Positions 18,828 through 29,117 of a stretch of DNA of 64,000 nucleotides are shown here, piece after piece. The translations under genes and the position numbers were made by a program. Numbering within the stretch: the stretch's first letter is position 1; each line of letters starts with the position of its first letter. The notes beneath the pieces were generated by a model that saw only the letters and a program-made list of their open reading frames with translations, had not been told where the DNA came from and did no database searches. The DNA comes from Acidobacteriaceae bacterium (GTDB lineage: Bacteria > Acidobacteriota > Terriglobia > Terriglobales > Acidobacteriaceae), in assembly GCA_030041305.1 (NCBI GenBank), contig JASHOC010000050.1, positions 1-64,000 on the forward strand, written 5' to 3'.

Positions 18828-21800
18828 TCACTTTCCACCCTGCATCACCAGCGTCAACTGGCCATGGTTGGGGTAACTGGGATCGTTGTCCATGCGCGCG
18901 ATCTGCAACGGCCCGAGAGGGATTTCGCCCTGGTTCAGATAGCTCTGCGTGGCCACGCCTTGCGGCTGAAAGATCTTCGCCCTGACCGAGGTGACTCCCG
19001 CCACCTGGCGCGCGGCAAAGTAGATGCGGCTGAGGTAGGCGGTTTGGCCGAACGCAAAGTTATCGGGGGCGAAATAGCCGGGCTGGCCGTTCGGCTGCGT
19101 CCCACTGCCCAACGCCTGCAACAGCGCCTGCTTCACATCGGCCTGGAAGTACTCGGGATCGACGCAGACGATCAGCGTGATCTCCAACGGCACATATTGC
19201 GGCGATTCGAGCTGAATATCCTGGCCGGCTAGACGGTAGCGATTGACGGTTTTCGTCAGCGTCTTCGCGAGCGCCGGCGTCAGGTTGCCGGCGTTCTCGG
19301 GCTCGGCGGCGATGAAGACTGTGTACCAGCTGCCTGTCCAGCGCAGCGTGGCCACGGCTTGCTTCACCTGTGGATTGCTCTCCGTCACGTTCTCGTAATC
19401 GACCATGGTGACGGCGCGCTCCTGGGTCAGATAGGCCTGCGGAGCGCGCCGGCAAATCTGATCGTTGGTTTCGGGATCGACGCCTCCCGAAGCTGGCAGC
19501 GGATTGGTGCAGGCCTGGATCCGCGGATCGCCGGCGAAATACGTCAGGCTCTCGGCGCCCACGTTGCCTTGCGTTCCGTTGCCGATCCGATAGGATGCGG
19601 TGAAAATTGTGTCGCTGTCCGGGAACTTCCCGTTGGTGTTGTCGCCAAACCGCAAGCGGGCTGAGCCGCTCGATTCGACTTCAACCACGAAATTTGCATC
19701 GCTCGGCCCGCTTTCGAGCAGATCGGGCAGAGGAGTCCAGGTCGTTGTGTTGCCGTCATAACTTCCGGCGAGCGTGATGGACGGCGCGGCCTGGGTCGCG
19801 TCGTAATTCATCAGGTCATACACCGAGAGGCTCAAGCTGGGCTGCCCGGCGAAGCTTGCGACGGAAATGAGCAGGGAAGCTCCATCGAAGGTTTGCGCAA
19901 CCGTGGCCAGCGTGAGGTCATCGAACTGCTCCACGACCACCGGCGCCTCAACGCCCACGCCGCCGGAAGACGGGTTGTAGACGAGCAGAAGATTGAAGCT
20001 GTCGGGCTGCTGCAGATCGCCCTGGGCGAGAATTCCGAAGTTGGGCGGCCACGATAGCGGATTCACAGCCTGGACCGTGAGATAAGGAGCGCCGTGCGCA
20101 TCGAGCAGTTGGACCGTCCCTGTGTTGGTCAGCTTCGTGGGCGTCGAAGGGAAGCCGTTGGGCGCGCCGCCTGGAGAAAACGACGATGGAACCTGAATGA
20201 ATTTCGAATAAGTATTGATCTGCGTTGCTGCATAATTCGAATCGGTCTTCGTTAATGACAGATCGGTGAAGGTCTCGAGAGTGACAGCCGCCGCCGGTCC
20301 GGCGGGCGGGATGTAGACCACATGAAGATCGAAATTACTGGCGTGAACGCTGTTCGCGTTGGCCGTGACGCCGAAATACTGCGGCCAGGCCCACGGTTCG
20401 TCGGCCGCCACGGTGAGCGCGGTGTTGCCGCTTCCGTCTACGAGTGAAACATAGCCGGCAGTGACGAGAGGTACGATACCGGGCGTCACGGGCGCCGCGG
20501 CGATGGCCAAAGGAACAGCCTGGGTAATGGGATTGTCGGGAACCAGCGGCCAATAGCGAACCGGAAGCGCCGTTGGAGCAGACGGATTGCAGCGATTCCC
20601 GGCTGCATTGGGCGGCGCATAAAGCTCAGGCTGGGGAACGGTTCCCAGAGTGACTCCAGTAAACGAAAGCCCTTGATCGGCGAGCACCACATTGCCCAGC
20701 ACCACGCTCACGTTGGTGAGTGACTGTTGTTGCCCGTTGGAGTCAATGAAAGTGGAAGAAATTCAAACCGGAAAAGGCAGCGCGTCATCCGAAGACCATA
20801 GAATCTCCGTGACCGGCGTGGGTTGCTGCGAGACGGAGACAATCGGGTTGCCCGTGGTGTCGAAAAGCGGGTCGACGAGCAATTGGCCCTGGCTATTTTG
20901 CGTGGTCACTTGCGTGAGCCGCACCGCGCAGCGGTGGCGCAGGTCAGCGTCTGCGGGGTTGCCGGTTTGCGGACCCAGCACTTCCTCGAAAATGAGCACA
21001 TCACCGGGCTGTAGATCAGGAAATGTGCCGAGCAACGTGGCTTCCGTAGCGCCTTGCGGCAGGCAGCAATTCGCATCGCCCCAAGTGTAGAAATAAATTT
21101 GGTTGTGCTCGGGAAAGAGTTCCGCGTCCTGCATGGGCTCGAAGACAATGACGCCCGCTGTGAGCGCAGCCTCCTCGTTGCCCGCGCCTACGGCGAGACT
21201 TGAGGGCATTCCGGGCGCGAAGGTGTAAAAGCGCGTGATGGTGTGGTCCATGAAGACTTGCGTCGAAACCTGGAGCTGCATCCAGGCGCGCGCGTTGCAG
21301 CCGTCGTGAACGAAGTAATCCACTAGGCGCGCGTGGCGGCGCAGAGAAACGCGGCTGCGCGCGGTCTCAATGTAGGCTTCCGTGGCTACTGCGTCCTGCT
21401 GATAGCTGAGGTAGTCGCCCACGTAGGCGATGACCTCGGCCAAAGCGACGCCGATATCGGCTTCGGCCGATCCGCCCCAGTTAGGCACAAGTTGATTAAG
21501 GCGATCGAGCAGGATGGTGCGAAAAGAGCCGTAGTCCTTGGCGAGATAGTTTATGGGCGGCGGCGTTTGCGGCGGCGGCGGGCAGTTGGGCGGCTGCGGC
21601 GCGCAATCGAAATAGGGGCCGCACTCCACCTTGAAGCTGAACTCGACTTCGGCCAGTTGCGGATCGAACCCGGCCAAAGCTTCGGTGACCTGGAACGGAT
21701 CTTCGGCAGCGGCGCCGGCGTTGTTTACCAGCCGCAGCACGTACGGTGAAAAATCTCCGGCCGCGCTGGTGCGCACAATCAGAACATTTTTCTTGTCCGG

Positions 21801-22100
21801 CAGGGCGGCAAAGTAACCGAGTTCCCATGAGTTGGTCACCGGAGGCGCGGGCGGGTCGCTTGCCGGCGCAACCCAGACGGCGGTGATTCCGGTGATACTT
21901 TCGCCGCCGGAAATCAGGATGTTGTTTGAGGCCAGATTATTGGGAACCGGATTAAGGCAATGCACGAGCAGCGTTTGCTGGCGCGGGCTATTGTGGCCGA
22001 TGGCCTCGCGATCGATGACCTCGAGATAATTGATGCCGTTGATGGTGGGATTGCCCAGCACCGCGGCTTTGCGATTTTCATTGCAGCAGTTGAAGATCAT
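18828..22100 (-). pseudogene. Baseplate J-like assembly protein (large) with one in-frame TGA stop (20763-20765)
   Basis: N-part CNENRKAAVLGNPTINGINYLEVID...ALPFPV, TGA, then ISSTFIDSNGQQQSLTNVSVVLGNVVLADQGLSF... in the same frame. Confidence 0.75.
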
Positions 22101-22471
22101 TGCGGACCTCCGTAAACGTAGGTCTGCACCTGGCTCACGTCGCTGTTCAAGGGAGTGTAGGTGACCGTCACGGTGAGTGTGGCTTCATTCACGGCCGCCA
22201 CCACCGACTGCACCTTGATGTAGTCGCTTAACCACTTTTGCAGCGCGGCCTGCACGCTGAACTGCGTGGCGGCGGCCATCTCGATGCTGTTGGGCGCGAA
22301 GGGAAGCTGCAGCAAGCCGCTTCCGAAATCGGGCAGGTTCACGCGCTCGCCGGGCGAGGTGAACAGCACCTGCTCGATAAGCTGCAGCACGTAATTCTGC
22401 TGCGGGTCCGCGGTTCGTCCGCGTCCGTCGAATTGAAAAGGAAAGTTGACGTTGACCGTGCTCATACTCAA
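22097..22471 (-). CDS. gp25/GPW-family baseplate wedge protein
   Basis: VNVNFPFQFDGRGRTAD...IEQVLFTSPGERVNLPDFGSGLLQLPF. Confidence 0.9.
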   Translation of the reverse strand: MSMSTVNVNFPFQFDGRGRTADPQQNYVLQLIEQVLFTSPGERVNLPDFGSGLLQLPFAPNSIEMAAATQFSVQAALQKWLSDYIKVQSVVAAVNEATLTVTVTYTPLNSDVSQVQTYVYGGPQ

Positions 22472-22494
22472 TTCCTCATCTCTTCGCTCTTAAC

Positions 22495-22815
22495 TCACGT
22501 GGCCAACACCAGCGTTTGCGCCTGCACCGGAATCATGGGCGTGCCGGTGGGCGCGCACACCGAGACGCCCGTCATAATGGCCACCGGCTGGCCCTGCGAG
22601 AGAACAAACTGCGAGCCCATGACCCACTGGCCGGTGACGCACGGGCCGTTGCCGGCGGGAGGAACAAAGGCGCAGCCCGCGATGGCGTAGGGCGCAACAA
22701 TGGTGGCGATAGGCATGCCGGAGACGAACACCACCGGACTGGGCACGGTAGGAATGGCCTGGCCTCCGTGCGCGCAGAGTACGGTGGCGCCCATGTGCAG
22801 AATCGGTCCTGGCAT
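22495..22815 (-). CDS. PAAR-like spike-tip protein
   Basis: MPGPILHMGATVLCAHGGQAIPTVPSPVVFVSGMPIAT; 106 aa. Confidence 0.8.
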   Translation of the reverse strand: MPGPILHMGATVLCAHGGQAIPTVPSPVVFVSGMPIATIVAPYAIAGCAFVPPAGNGPCVTGQWVMGSQFVLSQGQPVAIMTGVSVCAPTGTPMIPVQAQTLVLAT

Positions 22816-22841
22816 CTTCGCTTCTCCTCCAAAACTCCCTT

Positions 22842-23399
22842 TCAAGGCCCAACAACAGTAAGGGCGCTGATGTTCACGGCCACCGTGGGTCCGATCAGCG
22901 TGATGGTTGCGCCCTGTCCGTTGCTGAGGTAAATGCCGGTTTCGTTCACCACGATCATGGCTCCGCTGGCGCCCTTGAGCACGATGCCGCCGGTCGCCGG
23001 CGTGGGCGCGGAGTCGCTGATCAGGATCATGTTTTGCCCTGGCGTTTGCAGCACGATGTTTTGGCCGGGCGGAATGGGCGGCGGCGCGGTGGCGAACACG
23101 GGCACATCGCCCACCGTGCCCCAGAAACCGCCGGTCCAGATGGGATAATCGGGATCTCCCTGCTCGAACTCCACCCACACCTGCGAGCCGATAGGAGGCA
23201 CCACAAAGCATCCCGATTGAATGCCCGCGGCGGGCACGCACGGCATGGCCCAGCTCGATGGCGTTTCGCCCAGCACGTCAGCACACTGCACCAGTACGCG
23301 GCCAATTTGCAGCGGATCGATGTTCTCGATCACCAGCCCGCGGTACTTGCCGTAAAAGCGCCGCGAGTTTCCGCCGGGTGTGGACTCTTGCGGGCTCAT
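22842..23399 (-). CDS. Baseplate spike protein (gpV/gp5 OB-fold + beta-helix)
   Basis: FYGKYRGLVIENIDPLQIGRVLVQCADVLGE...PPIGSQVWVEFEQGDPDYPIWTGGFWG. Confidence 0.88.
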   Translation of the reverse strand: MSPQESTPGGNSRRFYGKYRGLVIENIDPLQIGRVLVQCADVLGETPSSWAMPCVPAAGIQSGCFVVPPIGSQVWVEFEQGDPDYPIWTGGFWGTVGDVPVFATAPPPIPPGQNIVLQTPGQNMILISDSAPTPATGGIVLKGASGAMIVVNETGIYLSNGQGATITLIGPTVAVNISALTVVGP

Positions 23400-24544
23400 G
23401 GGGTCACCGAAGGCACAGTCGAAACCAGACCGTTGCGGGTCAGGGTGAAATTCTGTTTGTATTCGCCACGCTTGATTTTGTGCGTGACGCTCTTGACGTA
23501 ATAAAGCCCATCGAAGGCCGGACCGGCGCCGCGCACACCCACAAGTCCGCGCGCGCTCAAGATTCCGCCGTAACGCGTTACGTCCAATGTGCCCTCGCAG
23601 GTGACGGCCTCGGCATATTCGGCGGCCGCCGCCAGGCCCACCATGATCGCCTGCGGAATCGGCATCTTGGCGAGATCGTCGCGAAAGGGCTTGAGATCCG
23701 GCGGAATCAGGTTGGTGGGCAATGGTGGAATAAGCCCGAGGGGAGGATTGAGCGGTGTGATGGGCGGAATTGGAATAGGAATGCTGACGCCCGTTTCCTG
23801 GTTATAGATGAAGACCAGCGGAATCCGGTTCTTCTCCTGATCGAAGGTGAAATGCATGCTTTCCACATTGGTGTAGGCGTCCATGTCGATGCTGAGAGCC
23901 GATTGCGGCACGCCGACCTTGATCTGAGGACCCCAATAGGCTTTGCTGACTCCGGGCGCCGGGCCGGGCGCGATGTAAAAAACGTAACCGACCTGCTCGG
24001 CGAGATAACGGATATACGCCAGGTCCGTTCCCTGCTGGCTGGGAATTTGCTCGATGGGAAGGGATATATCGATCATCACACTGGGAATGACGAGCGGAAT
24101 TACGCCGAACAGAGCGTATTTGGCGAGAAGCAACGCCACGCGCGCCTCGGGCGGGCACGCGGGAAAGGGAAAGCCGCTCCAGTCGGATTGATCCATCAGC
24201 GCGGTCAAGTCCTTACCGGTAATGGTCAATGTGGAGTTCGAGCCTTTATCGCCTGGCGAAATCTGATTGTTGGTGATGACCCCGTCAATCAGCACATTGG
24301 CCTGACCGTTCACCGTGGCGATGAGGATGACGCGCATGAACAGCAACGGCAAGCCCCCGGTGAGCAAAAACAGAATTTGCAGCGGCGATTGTTTGTCGAT
24401 GCTGAAGATAAGCTGAAAGCCGCTCTGGCCCACATCGTCGATCTTCACCTCGACCTCGGCGAGGGAATCCATCACGGCGCGCGGCGGCGTCACCGGAATC
24501 ACTGGCCCGATCATCAGCGTGAGTTGAACGCTGCTAAGCAACAC
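23396..24544 (-). CDS. Hub protein, phage late control D/VgrG gp27-like
   Basis: Position between spike and LysM gene; 'IRYLAEQVGYVFYI', 'YYVKSVTHKIKRGEYKQNFTLTRNG'. Confidence 0.8.
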   Translation of the reverse strand: MLLSSVQLTLMIGPVIPVTPPRAVMDSLAEVEVKIDDVGQSGFQLIFSIDKQSPLQILFLLTGGLPLLFMRVILIATVNGQANVLIDGVITNNQISPGDKGSNSTLTITGKDLTALMDQSDWSGFPFPACPPEARVALLLAKYALFGVIPLVIPSVMIDISLPIEQIPSQQGTDLAYIRYLAEQVGYVFYIAPGPAPGVSKAYWGPQIKVGVPQSALSIDMDAYTNVESMHFTFDQEKNRIPLVFIYNQETGVSIPIPIPPITPLNPPLGLIPPLPTNLIPPDLKPFRDDLAKMPIPQAIMVGLAAAAEYAEAVTCEGTLDVTRYGGILSARGLVGVRGAGPAFDGLYYVKSVTHKIKRGEYKQNFTLTRNGLVSTVPSVTP

Positions 24545-24905
24545 TGGGAGCTCCCGGCACGCCTTGCGGCATGGTGATGGCCAGGACCGTTCCCGGCGTG
24601 GCGATCAACGAGTTGGGGCGAATGGCGCCGTTGGCGTCGCAAAGCAGCCAGAACATGAGCGGATCGCCCAGGTATTTTGCCGCGATCAGGTCGAGCCGGT
24701 CGCCGCGCACGACGGTGTGCTGCGCGACCGTGGCGTAGTTGGGTGCGCCGGGCTGGGGCACGAAACGCCGCGCCAGATACGCAATCACCTGGCGATTCGG
24801 GGCCGTGTACTGCAGCGTGGCGGACTGATAATAGCGGCTGTCCGTCGGGAAGCTGACCGACGGCACCACGCCCAATTCCATGAGCGTCTGCAGCGGATAA
24901 TTCAT
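24534..24905 (-). CDS. LysM-like tail protein
   Basis: YATVAQHTVVRGDRLDLIAAKYLGDPLMFWLLCDANGAIRPNSL; ATG at 24905 overlaps the upstream stop. Confidence 0.75.
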   Translation of the reverse strand: MNYPLQTLMELGVVPSVSFPTDSRYYQSATLQYTAPNRQVIAYLARRFVPQPGAPNYATVAQHTVVRGDRLDLIAAKYLGDPLMFWLLCDANGAIRPNSLIATPGTVLAITMPQGVPGAPSVA

Positions 24906-25570
24906 GGCAGGCCTCCCAGCCCGAGAACGGTGAGCGCGACCGAGGTGGCTTGCGACGCGAGTTGCTCCTTGTTGCTTAGGTAGGCCATGAAGAGCCGCCC
25001 GCCGGGATGTTCGAAGCCCAGATCGTCGATGGTGAGCACCCGCAAGCCGAGGCTCACTTTGGCGCAGATGGGATTGAGCGAGGTGTCGAAAAACTCTTCG
25101 GTGACGGAGAATTCGGTAAGCCGCACCGGAACCACGCGGCTCTTGCTCCACACAAAGAGGGTGAGCGGTTGCTCCAGGGGAATGATCTCCAGGGTGCCCG
25201 CATTCGCCATGGCGTCGTCGGCAAGCAGGGTTTCCACGGTGGGGTTGATGAGCATTTCAAGCTGCGCCAGTTGCGGTTGCAACCCGTACTGCACGGCGAG
25301 CGGGAACTGATTGGGGAATTCGAGTTGATCGGTGGCGTCCAGCTCGGCCTCGAGCTTGATGGTCTCGACAGCCGGCCCCCGCAACCGCAGCGCGTCCACG
25401 CGCACCCCGTCCTGACCGCCGGGCATGGCTTGAATTTGCAGCGTGCGGGTGAGCGTGTCCGGGTTGTACTGGAGCGCAATGACGCTCTCGACCGCGGACG
25501 TGTCCACATCCATGGTGACGATGCCGCCCTTAACTAAGCGCGGTGAAAGAGGTGAGTTGCTTGTCGCCAT
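24902..25570 (-). CDS. CIS tube/initiator protein (Afp7/Pvc7-like)
   Basis: LQYNPDTLTRTLQIQA...LRLRGPAVETIKLEAELDATDQLEF. Confidence 0.75.
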   Translation of the reverse strand: MATSNSPLSPRLVKGGIVTMDVDTSAVESVIALQYNPDTLTRTLQIQAMPGGQDGVRVDALRLRGPAVETIKLEAELDATDQLEFPNQFPLAVQYGLQPQLAQLEMLINPTVETLLADDAMANAGTLEIIPLEQPLTLFVWSKSRVVPVRLTEFSVTEEFFDTSLNPICAKVSLGLRVLTIDDLGFEHPGGRLFMAYLSNKEQLASQATSVALTVLGLGGLP

Positions 25571-25632
25571 CCGTAATGCCTTTCGATGTTCGTTTGCGCC
25601 TCAGCCGTCGCGTCGGTTGAGTCAATGCAATT

Positions 25633-28600
25633 TCACGGCTTCGACTCCGATTTTTTCTTCTCCTGGTTAGCGATACCGGCGGCGAGCATCCCGCGGTCGC
25701 CCGGATTGATCGCCCACACCTGGTTGAAGTGATTGATGAGCGTCCGCGCCTTGCCAAGATTCACCCCTCTTTCGGCGTTGTCTCCGTAAATGAAAAAGTC
25801 CACTACCTTAAAAAGCAGCGCTTCAAACTTCGCGCGCATCGAGGCCTCGTAGGGCAATGGGTTGAGAAACACGCCGGCCACGAGAAGTTCTGTGGGCAGC
25901 GGATCGGAGGCTCGAACATTCTCAGGGACCTCGGTGATCATTCCGCTGAACCATGCCAGCTTCTCCTCGGGCGAGAAGTGCTGGAAATTATTCGCCGCCG
26001 AACCCGCATAAATCTCCAGGTGTCTCAATTCGGAGGTTCCTGCTTCGCGCCATTTGCGGAAATCAAGCACGTATTTGCCGAACGGATCGCTTTCTTTCGG
26101 GCTATACCCCGGTTTGCATGCGTCCAGCGGCGCAGGGGGCGGAGCGCCGTCGGCGAGTTTGTACTCGAAGGCGGCGACATAGACATCCGACGCATGCTGG
26201 AGTTCGTGATTCAGAATCGTCTTTGTGTAAGCAGGGGTCTGCTGGATCACCATCCGGTTCAAGCCGATCCATTTCCAGATGTCATTTGGATTGCAGAGCG
26301 CGAGATAATCGTAGGTCCTCGCAACATAATTCGGATCGGTCGAATGCATGTCGATCCAAGGCTCAGGCTTCGGGCCAACCGGCAGTCCGGCAGGTATTTC
26401 CAGTTGGGGAGCAACCTCCGCCAACAGTTCAAGCAACCAGTTGCGGGCCATGTCCAAATTGGGCGATCCGGAAGCAGGCTGCAATGCCTGGTTGAACCAG
26501 GCCAGTCTTAGCTGCCAATTTGAGGTGCCGGGATCAATTCCCTTGCCAGGGTCCCATCCGCCTTGAATCCGCCCGGTTGCCGCATCGCAGCTGCAATGGC
26601 CGGCCGCGCTCGGCTGTAAATCCAGGAACTCGCCGCGGTACCCAACCCGGTAAGTTCCTTTATCGGCATCATGGAAGACGAAGTCGGTTGCGGCTCGAAT
26701 GGAGGTGCAGGTTGCATCGGCCCAAGTGCCTATGGTCACTTTGCCGAACGTCGCGCCCTGCAGGCTAGCGCCATGCTTTTGGGCGTCTTCTTCGCTCTGA
26801 TAGCGGGTTCCGTATTCCTTGTAGCGCTCCTGTAACGAGGCCTTTTCCGACTCCCCGAGCTTCCCGGCCTGTTCGATTTCCTCCTTGGTTCGGGTCCCGC
26901 CTTGCGCTTCCACGCCTGCCACGCCGCATCCCAGCCAATCCATGCTCGCGCCGCAGCAGAAAACACGCCGCAATTGAGCCAGCGCCGCCTGGTTGGCGGG
27001 CTGATAGAGCCAATCCAAACTGAAACCGGTGTCTGGAAGAGGAGACGAACCTTTGCCCGGCTTATCCGCCCCACCAGCGACTCGTTGATAACCGGGTCGT
27101 CCATGGTTGTAGATGCTGATATGCTCGATGCACTTTCCCGACCCGTCGGGAGCCTGTTCCTGCAACTTCTTGATCATGTCGTCGAGCGAGCTCACGCGCA
27201 TATCGGGGTCACGGGCGCGTTTCGCCTCTTTCGATAGAAAGTCGACCAGGGGAATATCGGCGCCGAGGATATCGAAGCGCAGGCGCTGTGGTTTCGCCGC
27301 GCCGCCTGTTCCGGTGGCGCCCGCGCCGCCAGGCCCGGGAGGCGCACCCACGCCGGCGCCCCCTCCTCCCGGAGGTGTTGTCTGCTTTGTATCGCCCTCT
27401 ACCCGCCCAATCTGGCCTGCCGACAAGCTCGATTTGATTGCCGTGTCTCGGTTTGACAAGACCGATTCGCCCGCTGCTCGTGCTTCTCTCTCAGGCTGGG
27501 TGTCTCTCCCAAGCACGTGATAATTACGGCTCGCAGGGGCCCCTCCTTGTTGGACAACGTGGGCGAGCTCGTGGGCAAGCAACTGCTTGCCGGTTTGACT
27601 TTGAGGCGCATATTTTCCTTGCGCGAAGACAACGTTCGATCCGGAGGTGTAGGCGAGGGCGTTCACTGCGTCTGCAGATTCGGCCGCCTTGCGATCGGCG
27701 TGGACGCGCACCTTGCTGAAGTCGTAGTGAAAACGTGGCTCGAAGAATTTGCGCGTCGCTTCGTCAAGAGGTTTGCCTGGGCTATGCAAGACCTCATCCA
27801 CCGTGGAAGGGATTTCCGGAATGCAGGCCGAATGCGCGGCTTTGCGCTGCAGAGCCTTTTCCTTTTTGCACTCTTCGCATTCACCCCCTGCGCCGCTCTC
27901 CTGGCAAGCGCATTTTCTCTGCAATATCGCGCCCGAGCCCGGCGTCGCCGGTTGCAGGTCCAGCTTCTTATCCATTTCAGGGTTCGCGAGCGGCGAAAAC
28001 GACCATGGAGCTCCCGATTGCTGTTGGCCGCCCGCAGAACTCTGCCCCGCCTGCGGCGGTACGAGCGGCCGGCCAGCGGTCCCTGGAAGCACCCCTCCCA
28101 GCCGGCGCAGCTCCCATTCGGAGATCGCCTTCTGTTCCGCTTCCTGCTGCTGAGCCTGGGGCGAACCCGGCGCATATTTCAATCCCTGGCGGAACCTCTC
28201 CTGTTCGGCGGCCATGCGCGCCGTCTCCGTGCGGTAGCGCTCCGCTTCGGTCTGCGCGGGCTTCTTCCTTTCGCCTTGCGGCGAAAAGCTAAAGGTCACC
28301 ATGGCTTTGGTCGGGTGATCGACCGGCCCTTCATAGTCGATCTTCACCTTCAGTCCGGGACGGATCATGTCCAGGGGAATCTCGGGAACTTGTTTAGGCA
28401 GCGGCTGATGCGTCGCCGTCAATCCGGTCACCACGCCCGCCGCCGCCGTTCCGGCAACGATCTTGCCCGGCAGGGTCGAGAGGAAATCTTCCGCGCCCTT
28501 CACCAACGGATCCTGCGAAGCGGCGTCTTTTAGTTTTTTCCCCAGATCGGTTTGCAAGAATGCTTCGCCCAGTTTGCTTGTGGCGTCTTTGTAGTTATTG

Positions 28601-28857
28601 GGCTGCGGAGCCGGAGCCGGCGCCGGCTGGTTGGTGGGCGCGTCGGGCGCAGCCTGGCGCTGAACGGGTCTGCCGCCCATTTTCGCCAGCGACCACTGCG
28701 GAATTTTTCCGCCGCTCATCACCGTGTCCGCCACGCGGTCGGCCTCGCGCTCGAAAGCATCGCCCGGCGCGCTAATGCGGAGACCTTTGCTTCCCGGCCT
28801 TTTCGTTGCCGGTTGCGGCTGCGGCGCGAGCGGCGCGTGTGTGAAAGCTGTGCTCAC
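25633..28857 (-). CDS. DUF4157 'eCIS core' protein, candidate cargo/effector with additional C-terminal domains
   Basis: DAFEREADRVADTVM and LLAHELAHVVQQGG (DUF4157); second HExxH, NHELQHASD; GTG start at 28857 overlapping the upstream stop. Confidence 0.8.
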   Translation of the reverse strand: MSTAFTHAPLAPQPQPATKRPGSKGLRISAPGDAFEREADRVADTVMSGGKIPQWSLAKMGGRPVQRQAAPDAPTNQPAPAPAPQPNNYKDATSKLGEAFLQTDLGKKLKDAASQDPLVKGAEDFLSTLPGKIVAGTAAAGVVTGLTATHQPLPKQVPEIPLDMIRPGLKVKIDYEGPVDHPTKAMVTFSFSPQGERKKPAQTEAERYRTETARMAAEQERFRQGLKYAPGSPQAQQQEAEQKAISEWELRRLGGVLPGTAGRPLVPPQAGQSSAGGQQQSGAPWSFSPLANPEMDKKLDLQPATPGSGAILQRKCACQESGAGGECEECKKEKALQRKAAHSACIPEIPSTVDEVLHSPGKPLDEATRKFFEPRFHYDFSKVRVHADRKAAESADAVNALAYTSGSNVVFAQGKYAPQSQTGKQLLAHELAHVVQQGGAPASRNYHVLGRDTQPEREARAAGESVLSNRDTAIKSSLSAGQIGRVEGDTKQTTPPGGGGAGVGAPPGPGGAGATGTGGAAKPQRLRFDILGADIPLVDFLSKEAKRARDPDMRVSSLDDMIKKLQEQAPDGSGKCIEHISIYNHGRPGYQRVAGGADKPGKGSSPLPDTGFSLDWLYQPANQAALAQLRRVFCCGASMDWLGCGVAGVEAQGGTRTKEEIEQAGKLGESEKASLQERYKEYGTRYQSEEDAQKHGASLQGATFGKVTIGTWADATCTSIRAATDFVFHDADKGTYRVGYRGEFLDLQPSAAGHCSCDAATGRIQGGWDPGKGIDPGTSNWQLRLAWFNQALQPASGSPNLDMARNWLLELLAEVAPQLEIPAGLPVGPKPEPWIDMHSTDPNYVARTYDYLALCNPNDIWKWIGLNRMVIQQTPAYTKTILNHELQHASDVYVAAFEYKLADGAPPPAPLDACKPGYSPKESDPFGKYVLDFRKWREAGTSELRHLEIYAGSAANNFQHFSPEEKLAWFSGMITEVPENVRASDPLPTELLVAGVFLNPLPYEASMRAKFEALLFKVVDFFIYGDNAERGVNLGKARTLINHFNQVWAINPGDRGMLAAGIANQEKKKSESKP

Positions 28858-29117
28858 GGCTTCAACCCCCTTCCAATCCCGCGCGCCACTTGACTGCCGA
28901 ACTTTCGGGCGCCGGCCCCGCCCGGCTCCAGAGACATGCTGCCCGACCGCAAAACCGGGGTGCGATGCGAGCGCGCCCATTCGCTGCGCCCCGCCGGGTC
29001 AGCGAGAATACTCTCCATTTCGCGCTGTAAGGACGCAACAAACGCGCGTTGTCCGGCGGGATCGAGCCCGCGCAGCACGAGTTTGTCGATGGTGAGATGA
29101 ATGCGGCTCATACCCAC
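28854..29117 (-). CDS. Small CIS-associated protein (87 aa)
   Basis: MSRIHLTIDKLVLRGLDPAGQRAFVASLQREMESILADP; translationally coupled to DUF4157 gene. Confidence 0.65.
   Translation of the reverse strand: MGMSRIHLTIDKLVLRGLDPAGQRAFVASLQREMESILADPAGRSEWARSHRTPVLRSGSMSLEPGGAGARKFGSQVARGIGRGLKP

Noticed and set aside
20709-20765. Selenocysteine insertion at the in-frame TGA
   Set aside because: Only a weak 5-bp stem (TGACT...AGTCA) lies downstream and sel genes are not visible; kept only as a remote possibility in the stop-codon finding
23258-24577. 439-aa plus-strand ORF
   Set aside because: Antisense shadow of the hub protein gene, which has clear tail-protein sequence in the other strand
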